Shown one piece after another: positions 42,108-51,302 of a DNA stretch of 64,000 bases (positions are counted from its first letter, which is position 1; every line of letters begins with the position of its first letter). A model generated the notes under the pieces. That model ran no database searches. It was not told the origin of the DNA and saw only the letters and a list, made by a program, of their open reading frames with translations. The translations under genes were made by a program, and so were the position numbers. The stretch is taken from the NCBI GenBank assembly GCA_009773205.1, contig WPAE01000003.1:1-64000 (forward strand), given 5' to 3'. The DNA comes from Ignavibacteria bacterium (GTDB lineage Bacteria > Bacteroidota > Ignavibacteria > Ignavibacteriales > Melioribacteraceae).

Positions 42108-44068
42108 TGATAAATCTAATATACATCACAGTACTTTTGCCGCTAATCGGTTTTTTGATTAACGGATTGTTCGGAAGAAAAATTAAGAACGCATTTCCCG
42201 GCTCCAGCGGGGAAAAAATTATTGGTACAATTGGCTCGGCTACAGTTGGTATTTCTTTCTTAATTGTAGTTGGGGCTTTTTTCCAAACGATTTCTTTACC
42301 AGTTGAACAAAGATCGAATACTGTAGAGCTTTTTACTTGGCTTAGTGTTGGTGGGCTTAATGTTAAGTTTGCTTATTTAGTTGATCAGCTTTCTCTTACA
42401 ATGGCTTTAATTGTAACTGGTGTTGGTTTTTTGATCCACGTTTATTCAATCGGTTACATGCACGGAGATAAAAGTTTCTGGAGATTCTTTGCTTATCTAA
42501 ATCTCTTCATCTTCGCAATGATGAATCTGATTCTTGGCGATAATTTTATAGTTCTTTTTTTAGGCTGGGAAGGTGTAGGACTTTGCTCTTATCTCTTAAT
42601 TGGATTTTGGTATGATAGGAATTTTGAGAAAGGAACAACATCTCAAGCAGCAAAGAAAGCCTTTGTTGTTAATAGAATTGGCGATTTCGGTTTTCTTCTT
42701 GGAATGTTTCTAATTTACCAAACTTTTGATTCTCTCAATTTCACTGAAGTTTTATCTAAAGCCGCTACATTTCCTGTAGCAGAAGCAACATTTGGATTGA
42801 TTGCAATTTTCTTATTCATTGGCGCTATCGGAAAGTCGGCGCAAATTCCATTATTTGTTTGGCTGCCGGATGCAATGGCAGGCCCAACTCCGGTTTCTGC
42901 ATTAATTCACGCTGCTACAATGGTTACAGCCGGCGTTTATATGGTTAGCCGTACATCAATCATTTTTGCCAGTGCACCAGCAGTTATGATGATTGTTGCA
43001 GTTGTTGGATTGCTTACTGCAATTATGGCAGCTTCAATAGGTCTTGTACAAAACGATATTAAAAAAGTTTTAGCTTACTCAACTGTAAGCCAGCTTGGCT
43101 ATATGTTTTTAGCGGCGGGAATGGGCGCTTTCAGCGCTTCAATTTTTCATGTGATGACACACGCTTTCTTCAAAGCTTTGTTGTTCCTTGCTGCAGGCTC
43201 TGTAATTCACGGTATGCACGAAGAGCAAAATATTCAAAAGTATGGCGGCTTGAAAAAATACATGCCGCGTACTTACTTAACTTTTTTCATAGCCACTTTG
43301 GCTATTGCAGGTGTGCCTGGACTTTCCGGTTTCTTTAGCAAAGACGAAATTCTTTGGTACTCGTATGCAAACGGCAGTTTCATTTTCTGGCTTATTGGAA
43401 TGTTAACCGCAATGATGACAGCTTTCTACATGTTTCGTTTGCTTTCTCTTACTTTCTATGGAAAGGAGCGTTTCGATCATCATCACGTTCATCCGCACGA
43501 ATCTCCATCTGTAATGACTGTTCCGCTTATCGTGCTTGCTTTCTTCTCTTTAGTTGGCGGATATGTTGGATTGCCGAAAGTTTTCGTTGGCGAGAGCGGC
43601 AATCTAATTGATAGCTGGCTTAAACCAATTTATGCCCCGGCAATGAACAAGCTTGCTCTCTATGGCTCTCACTCGCACTTTGAAGAAATTTTGTTGATGG
43701 CTGCTTCTGTAGCTTTGGCACTTAGCGCAATTTACTTTGCTTTACATGTTTACACTAAGAAACCAGAAATTGCAGAAAATCTTTCTGTAAAATTTAAAGG
43801 CTTGTACAATCTTCTTCTAAACAAATATTTTATTGATGAAGCATACGAAGCTGCAGTAGTGCAGCCAATTCAAAAGGGAAGTGAAAAACTTCTTTGGAAA
43901 GTTGCTGATGTAGTTTTAATAGATGGAGCAGTAAACGGATTAGCAAAATTAATTGATAAGTTTTCCGCAGGCATCCGTAAAATACAAACCGGTGCAACAC
44001 ATGCTTATGCAGTAATGATGCTGACCGGAATTGCACTAGCTCTTTTGTGGTTAATACTTAGTTTATAA
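42107..44068 (+). CDS. nuoL: NADH-quinone oxidoreductase subunit L
   Basis: Antiporter-like proton-pumping subunit of complex I, about 653 residues. Its many membrane spans contain VDQLSLTMALIVTGVGFLIHVYSIGYM, LFLGWEGVGLCSYLLIGFW, FVVNRIGDFGF, PLFVWLPDAMAGPTPVSALIHAATMVTAGVYMVSR and FFKALLFLAAGSVIHGMHEEQ. A long C-terminal lateral helix region follows. I place the start at ATG 42107 (TAATG overlap) and not at GTG 42101. Nothing suggests a sodium-pumping relative such as Mrp. Confidence 0.95.
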   Translation: MINLIYITVLLPLIGFLINGLFGRKIKNAFPGSSGEKIIGTIGSATVGISFLIVVGAFFQTISLPVEQRSNTVELFTWLSVGGLNVKFAYLVDQLSLTMALIVTGVGFLIHVYSIGYMHGDKSFWRFFAYLNLFIFAMMNLILGDNFIVLFLGWEGVGLCSYLLIGFWYDRNFEKGTTSQAAKKAFVVNRIGDFGFLLGMFLIYQTFDSLNFTEVLSKAATFPVAEATFGLIAIFLFIGAIGKSAQIPLFVWLPDAMAGPTPVSALIHAATMVTAGVYMVSRTSIIFASAPAVMMIVAVVGLLTAIMAASIGLVQNDIKKVLAYSTVSQLGYMFLAAGMGAFSASIFHVMTHAFFKALLFLAAGSVIHGMHEEQNIQKYGGLKKYMPRTYLTFFIATLAIAGVPGLSGFFSKDEILWYSYANGSFIFWLIGMLTAMMTAFYMFRLLSLTFYGKERFDHHHVHPHESPSVMTVPLIVLAFFSLVGGYVGLPKVFVGESGNLIDSWLKPIYAPAMNKLALYGSHSHFEEILLMAASVALALSAIYFALHVYTKKPEIAENLSVKFKGLYNLLLNKYFIDEAYEAAVVQPIQKGSEKLLWKVADVVLIDGAVNGLAKLIDKFSAGIRKIQTGATHAYAVMMLTGIALALLWLILSL

Positions 44069-44148
44069 TCTCTGTGTCTATGCGTCTCAGCGGTTAATCT
44101 TTTCTTTTCACCGCAGAGGCACAGAACGCAAAGGAAACGAACACAAAA
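44069..44148. repeat. imperfect inverted repeat between nuoL and nuoM
   Basis: The gap contains CTCTGTGTCTATGCGTCTC and, facing it, CACCGCAGAGGCACAG, an imperfect inverted repeat around CTTTTCTTTT. Similar CGCAGAG/CTCTGCG sequences are widespread dispersed palindromes in environmental genomes of this kind. It is the only gap above 5 bases within nuoJKLMN. Confidence 0.4.
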
Positions 44149-45720
44149 ATGATTAATAGCGAAATTTTAACATATTTACTTTTGACTCCAATAATCAGCA
44201 GTATTCTTGTTTTGTTATTCAAGAACGAGCAAGCGAAATTAATACGTTGGTTTGGAGTTGCTGCATCATTAATTGCATTTGTAATTTCACTTGTAGCTTA
44301 CACTCAGTTCGATCAAGCTAATCCGTTATTTCAGCTAACACATCAAGTAGTTTGGATTAAGAGCTTAAATGTTTCTTACTTTGTTGGCGTTGATGGAATT
44401 TCGATGCTGTTGATTCTTCTTACAACTTTCTTAACTCCGCTTACATTGCTCTCAACATGGAATGCAATTGAAAAGAATCTTAGAATGTTCACATTCTCAA
44501 TGTTGCTGCTTGAAGCAGGAATGTTGGGCGTGTTTATGTCTTTAGACCTTTTCCTTTTCTACATTTTCTGGGAAGCCATGCTTATTCCGATGTATTTCAT
44601 AATAGGTATTTGGGGCGGCGAAAGAAGAATTTATGCTTCAATTAAGTTTTTTATATTCACAATGTTTGGCAGTTTGTTAATGCTTGTTGCTATTATCTGG
44701 CTCGCTGTTTATGCTTCATCTATTACAGGATTCTTTACAACAAACTTGTTAGATCTTTACAAAGTAGGTCCAACAGTTCCTCATCAAATACAAGCGTGGA
44801 TGTTCGGCGCGTTCTTCTTAAGCTTTGCTATTAAAGTTCCATTGTTTCCGCTTCATACTTGGCTGCCGGATGCACACGTAGAAGCGCCAACTGCAGGTTC
44901 TGTTATCCTTGCCGGCGTTTTGCTTAAAATGGGAACTTATGGTTTAGTTAGATTTTGCCTGCCATTGTTTCCGCAATCATCTGTGGAGTACGCTCCAATT
45001 ATTTCTGTCTTTGCAGTAATTGGAATAATCTACGGCGCACTTGTTTCTATGGTTCAAACAGATATGAAAAAACTCGTTGCTTACTCATCTGTTTCCCACT
45101 TGGGTTTTGTTGTACTTGGAATTTTTGCTATGACAATTGAATCTGTTCAGGGCGCGGTTATTCAAATGGTAAATCACGGGCTTTCAACCGGCGCATTGTT
45201 CCTTTTGGTTGGGATTGCTTACGAAAGGACACACAGACGCGATATTGCTTTCTATGGCGGAATTGCTAAACTCGTTCCCGTTTATTCTGTTGCATTGATG
45301 ATCGCAGTATTATCTTCAGTTGGGTTACCCGGTCTTAACGGTTTTGTTGGCGAGTTTTTGATTTTACTTGGTTCTTATAAATCTAATGTATTAGGCTCTG
45401 TTTGGTTTACCGTATTTGCCGCAACAGGTGTAATTTTTGCTGCAGTTTATTTGCTCTGGATGTACCAGCGTGTAGTTTTTGGAAAAGTTACAAATCACGA
45501 GTTGGAACATGAACTAACCGATATGAACAAACGCGAAATTCTTTTTCTCGCACCAATTTTCTTGTTCATTGTTTGGATTGGTGTTTATCCAAGCACATTT
45601 TTGAATATGACAGAAGTTTCTGTTCAAACTATTTTACAGCAGGTTTCTGCTATATTTTTTGTTAATGCCTTACATCGTAATTGGTGTTGGTATTGTTTTA
45701 TCTGTTATAATAGAAATTAG
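44149..45720 (+). CDS. nuoM: NADH-quinone oxidoreductase subunit M
   Basis: Second antiporter-like subunit of complex I, 523 residues as read. Signatures are FVGVDGISMLLILLTTFLTPL, FYIFWEAMLIPMYFIIGIWGG, KVPLFPLHTWLPDAHVEAPTAGSVILAGVLLKMGTYG and HGLSTGALFLLVGI. The last 20 or so residues (NALHRNWCWYCFICYNRN) are nuoN's start region read in another frame, not family-like. Either an extra T or two fewer T in the T run near 45654-45659 would end the gene at a TAA overlapping the nuoN ATG. The run-on may be a real mutation or a sequence error. Confidence 0.93.
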   Translation: MINSEILTYLLLTPIISSILVLLFKNEQAKLIRWFGVAASLIAFVISLVAYTQFDQANPLFQLTHQVVWIKSLNVSYFVGVDGISMLLILLTTFLTPLTLLSTWNAIEKNLRMFTFSMLLLEAGMLGVFMSLDLFLFYIFWEAMLIPMYFIIGIWGGERRIYASIKFFIFTMFGSLLMLVAIIWLAVYASSITGFFTTNLLDLYKVGPTVPHQIQAWMFGAFFLSFAIKVPLFPLHTWLPDAHVEAPTAGSVILAGVLLKMGTYGLVRFCLPLFPQSSVEYAPIISVFAVIGIIYGALVSMVQTDMKKLVAYSSVSHLGFVVLGIFAMTIESVQGAVIQMVNHGLSTGALFLLVGIAYERTHRRDIAFYGGIAKLVPVYSVALMIAVLSSVGLPGLNGFVGEFLILLGSYKSNVLGSVWFTVFAATGVIFAAVYLLWMYQRVVFGKVTNHELEHELTDMNKREILFLAPIFLFIVWIGVYPSTFLNMTEVSVQTILQQVSAIFFVNALHRNWCWYCFICYNRN

Positions 45721-47062
45721 CACGAAGAAAAGCAAAGAAATTCTGCCTTGGTTTTCTGTGCTATTGTTTATGGGTACAGCTATTTATTCGATAGTTAATG
45801 TAAGTCAAAGTTTTGTATTATTCAGCGGAATGTTAGAAGTGGGTGGTAAGTCCGCTATATTTAACGCAATATTTAATTTCAGCGCAGCTCTTATTGTTCT
45901 CTCATCAATAGATTACTTAAAGAAATACGAAGCTTATTACGGCGAATACTACATTCTTATTCAGTCCTCTGTTTTGGGTATGATGGTTATGGCAAGCGCT
46001 CAAGATATTTTTATGGTTTTTATGGGACTTGAGCTAATGTCAATTTGTTTTTACGCGCTTGTTGGCATAAACCGTAAAAGACTAAGCGCAAACGAAGCTT
46101 CGCTTAAATATTTCTTATTAGGCGCTTTTGCAACAGGTTTTATTGTTTACGGTATCGCTTTAATTTATGGTAGCGCCGGTTCTACCAGTATTCAAAACTT
46201 AGTTGAGAATTTTGTTAGTTACAGTTCTAACATAATTTTTGTTTTAGGGTTACTCATTTTCTTTGTCGGCTTTAGTTTTAAAATTGCAGCAGTACCGTTT
46301 CATATGTGGGTGCCGGATGTTTACGAAGGCTCAGCAACAACAGTAACCGGATTTATGTCCACCGCAGGAAAAGCTGCTGCTTTTAGTGTTTTCATTATAA
46401 TGCTTTCTGCTGTTGTTAGTTATAATGCGCCAAACTTTTTTAAGAACTACTTCGCTGTCATATCGGCTCTATCAATGGTTTTGGGAAGTGTAGTTGCAAT
46501 TTCTCAAGACAATCTTAAGAGAATGCTCGCATACTCTTCAATTTCACATGCTGGCTATATGGTTATCGGTTTAGCTGCAGGAAATCTGTACAGCATAGCA
46601 GGAATTATTTTTTACTTAGCAGTTTATTCTTTTATAAATATTGGCGCATTTTCTGTAATCTCAGCAATTGAAGGAAAAGATGAATCTCGAATTGATATTA
46701 AATCTTATGCAGGATTGCATAGTAAAAGCCCATTCCTCGCTGCAATGATTTCTCTTTTCATGTTTGCTTTAGCTGGCATTCCGCCTCTTGCTGGATTCTT
46801 TGGCAAGTACTATGTTTTTTTTGGTGCTATTCAGGCGGATTTAACTTGGTTAGCAATTGTGGGCGTATTATCGAGTGTAATTAGTGTTTACTTTTACATA
46901 CGTGTAGTTGTGTATGCTTATTTCAAAAACTCAGAAGAAAATTTTACCATTCAAACTTCTGTTGGAACATACTCTGCAATAATTGTTAGCGCGGCTTTAG
47001 TGATTATTTGCGGCTTCTTCCCCGATCTACTTCTTGGAATAATTACTACTGCCGTTAAATAA
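45665..47062 (+). CDS. nuoN: NADH-quinone oxidoreductase subunit N
   Basis: Third antiporter-like subunit, 465 residues: MGLELMSICFYALVGI, LKYFLLGAFATGFIVYGIALIYG, FKIAAVPFHMWVPDVYEGSATTVTGFMSTAGKAAAFSV and AYSSISHAGYMVIGLAAG. The start ATG at 45665 is preferred over the in-frame TTG at 45659. It lies inside the apparent nuoM tail. Subunits A-I of complex I are not in the window, so the peripheral arm is encoded elsewhere. Confidence 0.95.
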   Translation: MPYIVIGVGIVLSVIIEISTKKSKEILPWFSVLLFMGTAIYSIVNVSQSFVLFSGMLEVGGKSAIFNAIFNFSAALIVLSSIDYLKKYEAYYGEYYILIQSSVLGMMVMASAQDIFMVFMGLELMSICFYALVGINRKRLSANEASLKYFLLGAFATGFIVYGIALIYGSAGSTSIQNLVENFVSYSSNIIFVLGLLIFFVGFSFKIAAVPFHMWVPDVYEGSATTVTGFMSTAGKAAAFSVFIIMLSAVVSYNAPNFFKNYFAVISALSMVLGSVVAISQDNLKRMLAYSSISHAGYMVIGLAAGNLYSIAGIIFYLAVYSFINIGAFSVISAIEGKDESRIDIKSYAGLHSKSPFLAAMISLFMFALAGIPPLAGFFGKYYVFFGAIQADLTWLAIVGVLSSVISVYFYIRVVVYAYFKNSEENFTIQTSVGTYSAIIVSAALVIICGFFPDLLLGIITTAVK

Positions 47063-47131
47063 CTTTTGAACTTAGTGTAGCTGTATTTTCCCCTTTCTTG
47101 TTATTTTTGTGAAACAAAAAATTATGCGCAA

Positions 47132-48694
47132 ATGATTACATTATTTTCTGCAGAAGAAACACGTAATGCTGATGTTTATGCTCTCAATAAGCTTGGAATT
47201 CCATCTATAGTCTTGATGGAAAATGCAGCACGAAGCGTTTACGAGATAATGTTGAAGTACTCTGATTACTTTGTGAACAAAAACATTGGAATTATATGCG
47301 GAAAGGGAAACAATGGAGGCGATGGATTTGCACTCGCTCGCCATCTACTTATCAATGGGTTTTATGTAAATATTGTTTCAATTGGTAAAGAAAGTGAGTT
47401 GAAAGGTGACGCACTTACAAATTATTTGATAATAAAAAATATTTTGACAGAAAAGATTACATGCAAATTAACTCACTTCCAAACTATCAACGATTTAAAA
47501 ACATTTAAGAATTGCTCCGTTATTATTGATTCTGTTTTAGGAACAGGAAGTAAAGGCAAATTATCTGAGCCGCTCGCTGAAATTATAAAATATATAAACT
47601 CGCTCAATGCTTTCAAGATTGCTATAGATTTACCAACCGGATTAGAACTTGAAACTTCTTCCGGCGTAGAAATCTTTCAGGCAGACTTAACAATCACACT
47701 AAGCGAATTAAAAACAGGTTTGTTTTTCGGTAAAGGTTATGTTTATTCTGGTATTGTTGAAAAAGGTTCGATTGGAATTGGGCATGATTATTACGATAAA
47801 CTTATTACAAGTGCTTATCTAATTGAACCAGAAGACGCATTAAGAGGATTGCCAGTAAAGAAAAAAGATTCTCAAAAGTATTCCGCCGGAAAAGTTTTGG
47901 TAATTGCCGGAAGCGGGCAATATCCAGGTGCGGCGTGTTTTACAGCTAATGCAGTTCTTAAAAGCGGAGCTGGTGCATGTTTCTTAGCTTTCCCAAAATC
48001 TGTTAAGCATGTAGCGCAAAAGAAACTTGATGCAGCAATTACATTTCCTTACGAGGATAACAAGACAGAAATGCTTCGTGAATTGAATTTCGATGAACTC
48101 AAACCTAAATTGGAATGGGCGGACGTAATTGTTATTGGGCCAGGTTTAGGAAGAGAAAAATCAGCATTAGCATCTGCAAGAAAGATAATCAGTAGTTTCA
48201 AAAACAAATACTTTGTTATTGATGCTGATGCGATTTACACATTAACTAACGAAGTTTATAAAAAGATAAACCTAAAAAAGAAAACCCTTACACCCCATCA
48301 TAAAGAATTTGCTGACTTAATTGGAATATCGCTTCAAGAACTTGAGAGTAACATTCCATTCTACGGAAAGAGATTTGCCGTGGAGAATAAGTGCTTGTTG
48401 GTATTGAAAGGTGCGCCATCAATTATTTTTACTCAAAAAGGAAAGATGTTAATAAATTCTGCTGGCAATCCTGGAATGGCAAAGTTTGGTACCGGTGATG
48501 CTTTAACTGGTATTATTGCTGCCTTTGCAGCTCAATCAAAAGAGGTTGAAAACAGTTTAATAGCTGCTGTTTATCTACACAGTTTATCGGCAGATTTATT
48601 AGTAGAAACTAAGACAGAATATTCATTCACAGCAACTGACATTATTGAAAACTTACCTAATGCAATCAAATTTATTCGTAATTCGCTTATATAA
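47132..48694 (+). CDS. nnr: bifunctional NAD(P)H-hydrate epimerase / ADP-dependent dehydratase
   Basis: Repairs hydrated NADH and NADPH. 520 residues: N-terminal YjeF epimerase domain (about 1-210, GIPSIVLMENAARSV, ICGKGNNGGDGFALARHL, DSVLGTGSKG) and C-terminal ribokinase-like dehydratase domain (about 225-515, GKVLVIAGSGQYPGAACFTANAVLKSGAG, VIGPGLGREK, DADAIY, TPHHKEFADL, NPGMAKFGTGDALTGIIAAF). It follows the NADH dehydrogenase operon by 69 bases. Confidence 0.95.
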   Translation: MITLFSAEETRNADVYALNKLGIPSIVLMENAARSVYEIMLKYSDYFVNKNIGIICGKGNNGGDGFALARHLLINGFYVNIVSIGKESELKGDALTNYLIIKNILTEKITCKLTHFQTINDLKTFKNCSVIIDSVLGTGSKGKLSEPLAEIIKYINSLNAFKIAIDLPTGLELETSSGVEIFQADLTITLSELKTGLFFGKGYVYSGIVEKGSIGIGHDYYDKLITSAYLIEPEDALRGLPVKKKDSQKYSAGKVLVIAGSGQYPGAACFTANAVLKSGAGACFLAFPKSVKHVAQKKLDAAITFPYEDNKTEMLRELNFDELKPKLEWADVIVIGPGLGREKSALASARKIISSFKNKYFVIDADAIYTLTNEVYKKINLKKKTLTPHHKEFADLIGISLQELESNIPFYGKRFAVENKCLLVLKGAPSIIFTQKGKMLINSAGNPGMAKFGTGDALTGIIAAFAAQSKEVENSLIAAVYLHSLSADLLVETKTEYSFTATDIIENLPNAIKFIRNSLI

Positions 48695-49097
48695 TATTCT
48701 CAGGGAAAAAAAAGTACTGTTTGTCTATGTACCTTTGGCTGTATATTGGGCAGTTATTTTTATAGCAACATCACTTCCAACAGTATCAATGCCCAGGCTG
48801 TTTGATGCCCAAGATAAATTAGAACACTTCGCTGCTTATTTTATTTTAGAAGTCCTTTTAGCTCTTACGCTGCACTTTCAGAATAAATATGCTGCGTTAA
48901 AGCAGAGACCCTTATTATTCTCTTTTATTTTCTTAATACTATACGCTGCTTTCGATGAAATACATCAATATTTTATACCAGGAAGATACGCCGACATATT
49001 GGATTGGGCTGCAGATGTTGTTGGCGGTTTAGCAGCAGTATTTTTAGTAAAGATATTTTTGAATAAAGCTTCAGCTTTGCATTCAACTGTAAAATAA
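48660..49097 (+). CDS. VanZ family membrane protein
   Basis: About 145 residues with four hydrophobic spans and the VanZ pattern: VPLAVYWAVIFIATSLPT, DKLEHFAAYFILEVLLALTL, FDEIHQYFIPGRYADILDWAADVVGGLAAVFL. Function in most bacteria is unknown; the founding member gives low-level teicoplanin resistance. The start is uncertain because it overlaps nnr by about 35 bases and has no clear ribosome site. A TTG at 48645 is also in frame. Confidence 0.82.
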   Translation: MQSNLFVIRLYNILREKKVLFVYVPLAVYWAVIFIATSLPTVSMPRLFDAQDKLEHFAAYFILEVLLALTLHFQNKYAALKQRPLLFSFIFLILYAAFDEIHQYFIPGRYADILDWAADVVGGLAAVFLVKIFLNKASALHSTVK

Positions 49098-49157
49098 TTT
49101 TACTACACAAGTTCACTGTAAATCTTTATATATTTACTCAAAAAAATTGAGGAAAGA

Positions 49158-50492
49158 ATGGGCAATAAATTCTTTTTTGTTCTCATTTTAATAGTAAGTG
49201 TTGTTTCTGCTCAAACCCCAGAACTAACTATAAGCTTAGAACGTGCAATAAAGACTGCACTTGAAAACAACCACGATCTAAAACAGACTAAACTTGAGAA
49301 ACAGAAAGCAGATGAACAAGTAAGGCAAACATTTGGCGAATTCGTGCTCCCATCAATTGAAGGTTCTGCTGTTTATTCGAGAGCTTTGAAACGTTCGGTA
49401 TTTTTCCTTGAAACACCTTTTTTCAGCGGAACATTTCCCTCAGGTACTTACAATAATATAATAGCTGGAGTGCAAGTTGATCAACCAATTGCTACGCCTT
49501 CTATGTTCTTAGCTACAAAAATTTCTAAAACTTACAGCGAATTGGCATATTTAGTCCAACAGTATTCCGAATTGGAATTAGTAGCTAAAGTAAAAGATAA
49601 TTACTATACGTATCTTCTTGCAAAAGAATATGTTAGTGTAGCTGAGCTACAGTTTAGAAGAGCTGAAGAAAATTTAAAAAATACAAAAGCAATGTTTGCT
49701 GTTGGAAGAGTTTCTGAGTATGATCAAATAAGGGCAAATGTTCAATACCAAAACAGCATTCCCGCCGTAACTGAAGCAAAAAACCAACTTGAGTTAGCTA
49801 AAAACAATTTCAAACTAATTCTTGGTTTAGAATTATATGCCGAGCTTGAAATTAGTGGTAAATTGGAATACAACAAAAAAGGGAGCACGCCAAAGGATAC
49901 TGAATTTCAAAAACTGAAAAGCTCAAACATTTTATTAAAGCAGGCAGAAACACAAACAAAACTTAATGAGTTATCTACAGACTTTCAGCACTCTCAGCAT
50001 TTCCCGGAGCTAAGAGCTTTTGGTAATTGGCAGTTACAGTCTCAAGAAAACGATGAGCGCTCTTTGACAAATTGGAGATTTATTAACTCAGTTACGTTAG
50101 GATTAAACTTGCGTGTGCCAATCTTCAAAGGATTTTCGATTGATTCAAAATATCAGCAGGCCAAAATTGATTACGAAAAATCTGTAGAAGTACTTGCAAA
50201 AACTAGAAAAGAATTGACAGGGGATTATGAAAATACTTTAGCTTCGATTAAAAAGTCTGAAGATCAGATAGCTTCATACAAAAGTGCGGTTGAAGAAACA
50301 GAAAGAGGCTATCAAATTGCGCAAAAAAGATATTCTTCCGGCTTGTCAACACAAATTGAAATTACAGACGCGCTTGTTTCTGTCTCGCAGGCAAAGTATA
50401 ATTACTTTAACTCTGTTTATGTTTATAATATTTTATTAGCCAGAATGGATTTATTGCTTGGCAAGTCTCTTGATGAAATTCTTAATCAGTAA
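49158..50492 (+). CDS. TolC family outer-membrane efflux protein
   Basis: 444 residues with signal peptide (about 1-18, FVLILIVSVVSAQ) and the outer membrane efflux repeat: ISLERAIKTALENNHDL, long coiled-coil helices, and LRVPIFKGFSIDSKYQQAKIDYEKS. It would form the outer-membrane channel of an export pump. No membrane fusion protein or RND/MFS pump gene is next to it; the following gene is an import-type ABC ATPase. Confidence 0.9.
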   Translation: MGNKFFFVLILIVSVVSAQTPELTISLERAIKTALENNHDLKQTKLEKQKADEQVRQTFGEFVLPSIEGSAVYSRALKRSVFFLETPFFSGTFPSGTYNNIIAGVQVDQPIATPSMFLATKISKTYSELAYLVQQYSELELVAKVKDNYYTYLLAKEYVSVAELQFRRAEENLKNTKAMFAVGRVSEYDQIRANVQYQNSIPAVTEAKNQLELAKNNFKLILGLELYAELEISGKLEYNKKGSTPKDTEFQKLKSSNILLKQAETQTKLNELSTDFQHSQHFPELRAFGNWQLQSQENDERSLTNWRFINSVTLGLNLRVPIFKGFSIDSKYQQAKIDYEKSVEVLAKTRKELTGDYENTLASIKKSEDQIASYKSAVEETERGYQIAQKRYSSGLSTQIEITDALVSVSQAKYNYFNSVYVYNILLARMDLLLGKSLDEILNQ

Positions 50493-50504
50493 TTAGTGAA
50501 ATAG

Positions 50505-51302
50505 TTGAGTGAAATTAAGCTAAATAACCTAAGCTTCACTTATTTGCAGCAAAAAAATGGCGAAGGATTCAAACTTTCGATCGAGAATTTTGTTGTAAGC
50601 GAAGGTGAATTTATTAGCATTATTGGTCCAAACGGATGCGGTAAATCTACTTTGCTCAAACTTATTGCGGGCTTGTTAGGCGCAACTGAAGGAACAATTG
50701 AAGTCTTTGGGCATAAATCGCGTAAAGAAAATTTTAAGCATTATGCAAAATTAATTTCCTACGTGCCGCAGATGAGTTATTCGGTTTTCCCATTTTCTGT
50801 TTACGAAATAGTTATGATGGGAAGAACACCTTACTTAAATATGCTCGGGTTTGAAAAAGAAGCAGATGTAAAAGCAGTTAACGAAGCTCTTGATAGACTT
50901 GAAATTGAGCATTTAGCAAAGAAAGGAATTAATGAAATTTCCGGCGGTGAAGCGCAGCGTGTTTTTATTGCTAGAGCATTAGCTCAAGATGCTAAAATTA
51001 TTCTGCTCGATGAACCCAACGCACACTTAGATCTCGAGCATCAGATTACAATTTTTGAACTGCTTAAAAAAATTAATATCGAAGAGCGTAAAACTGTACT
51101 CACAATTTCTCACGATCTTAACCTTGTTGGTATTTATTCAAACCGTGTAGTTATTATGGAAAAGGGAACTGTGGCAGCCGACGGCGAGAAAAAATTAATT
51201 TTAACAAAAGAAAATATTAAAAACAGTTTTCGTGTTGATGCCGATGTGATTAGCCGAGTTGATGATTCTATTAATGTGCTGATAAATCCTGTTCATAAAT
51301 AA
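50505..51302 (+). CDS. ABC transporter ATP-binding protein, iron-chelate/cobalamin type
   Basis: 265 residues: Walker A IGPNGCGKSTLLKLIAGL, Q-loop YVPQMSY, signature ISGGEAQRVFIARALAQD, Walker B IILLDEPNAHLDLEHQ and the switch His in TISHDLNLV. DEPNAHLDL and the spacing are typical of FecE/BtuD ATPases. No permease or binding protein lies nearby. The start is TTG at 50505, 10 bases after the tolC stop, without a strong ribosome site. Confidence 0.88.
   Translation: MSEIKLNNLSFTYLQQKNGEGFKLSIENFVVSEGEFISIIGPNGCGKSTLLKLIAGLLGATEGTIEVFGHKSRKENFKHYAKLISYVPQMSYSVFPFSVYEIVMMGRTPYLNMLGFEKEADVKAVNEALDRLEIEHLAKKGINEISGGEAQRVFIARALAQDAKIILLDEPNAHLDLEHQITIFELLKKINIEERKTVLTISHDLNLVGIYSNRVVIMEKGTVAADGEKKLILTKENIKNSFRVDADVISRVDDSINVLINPVHK

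Noticed and set aside
47102-47109. Promoter before nnr (TATTTTTG)
   Set aside because: The -7 match is perfect but no TTTG box lies 19-21 bp upstream, and such T-rich motifs are common in this sequence.
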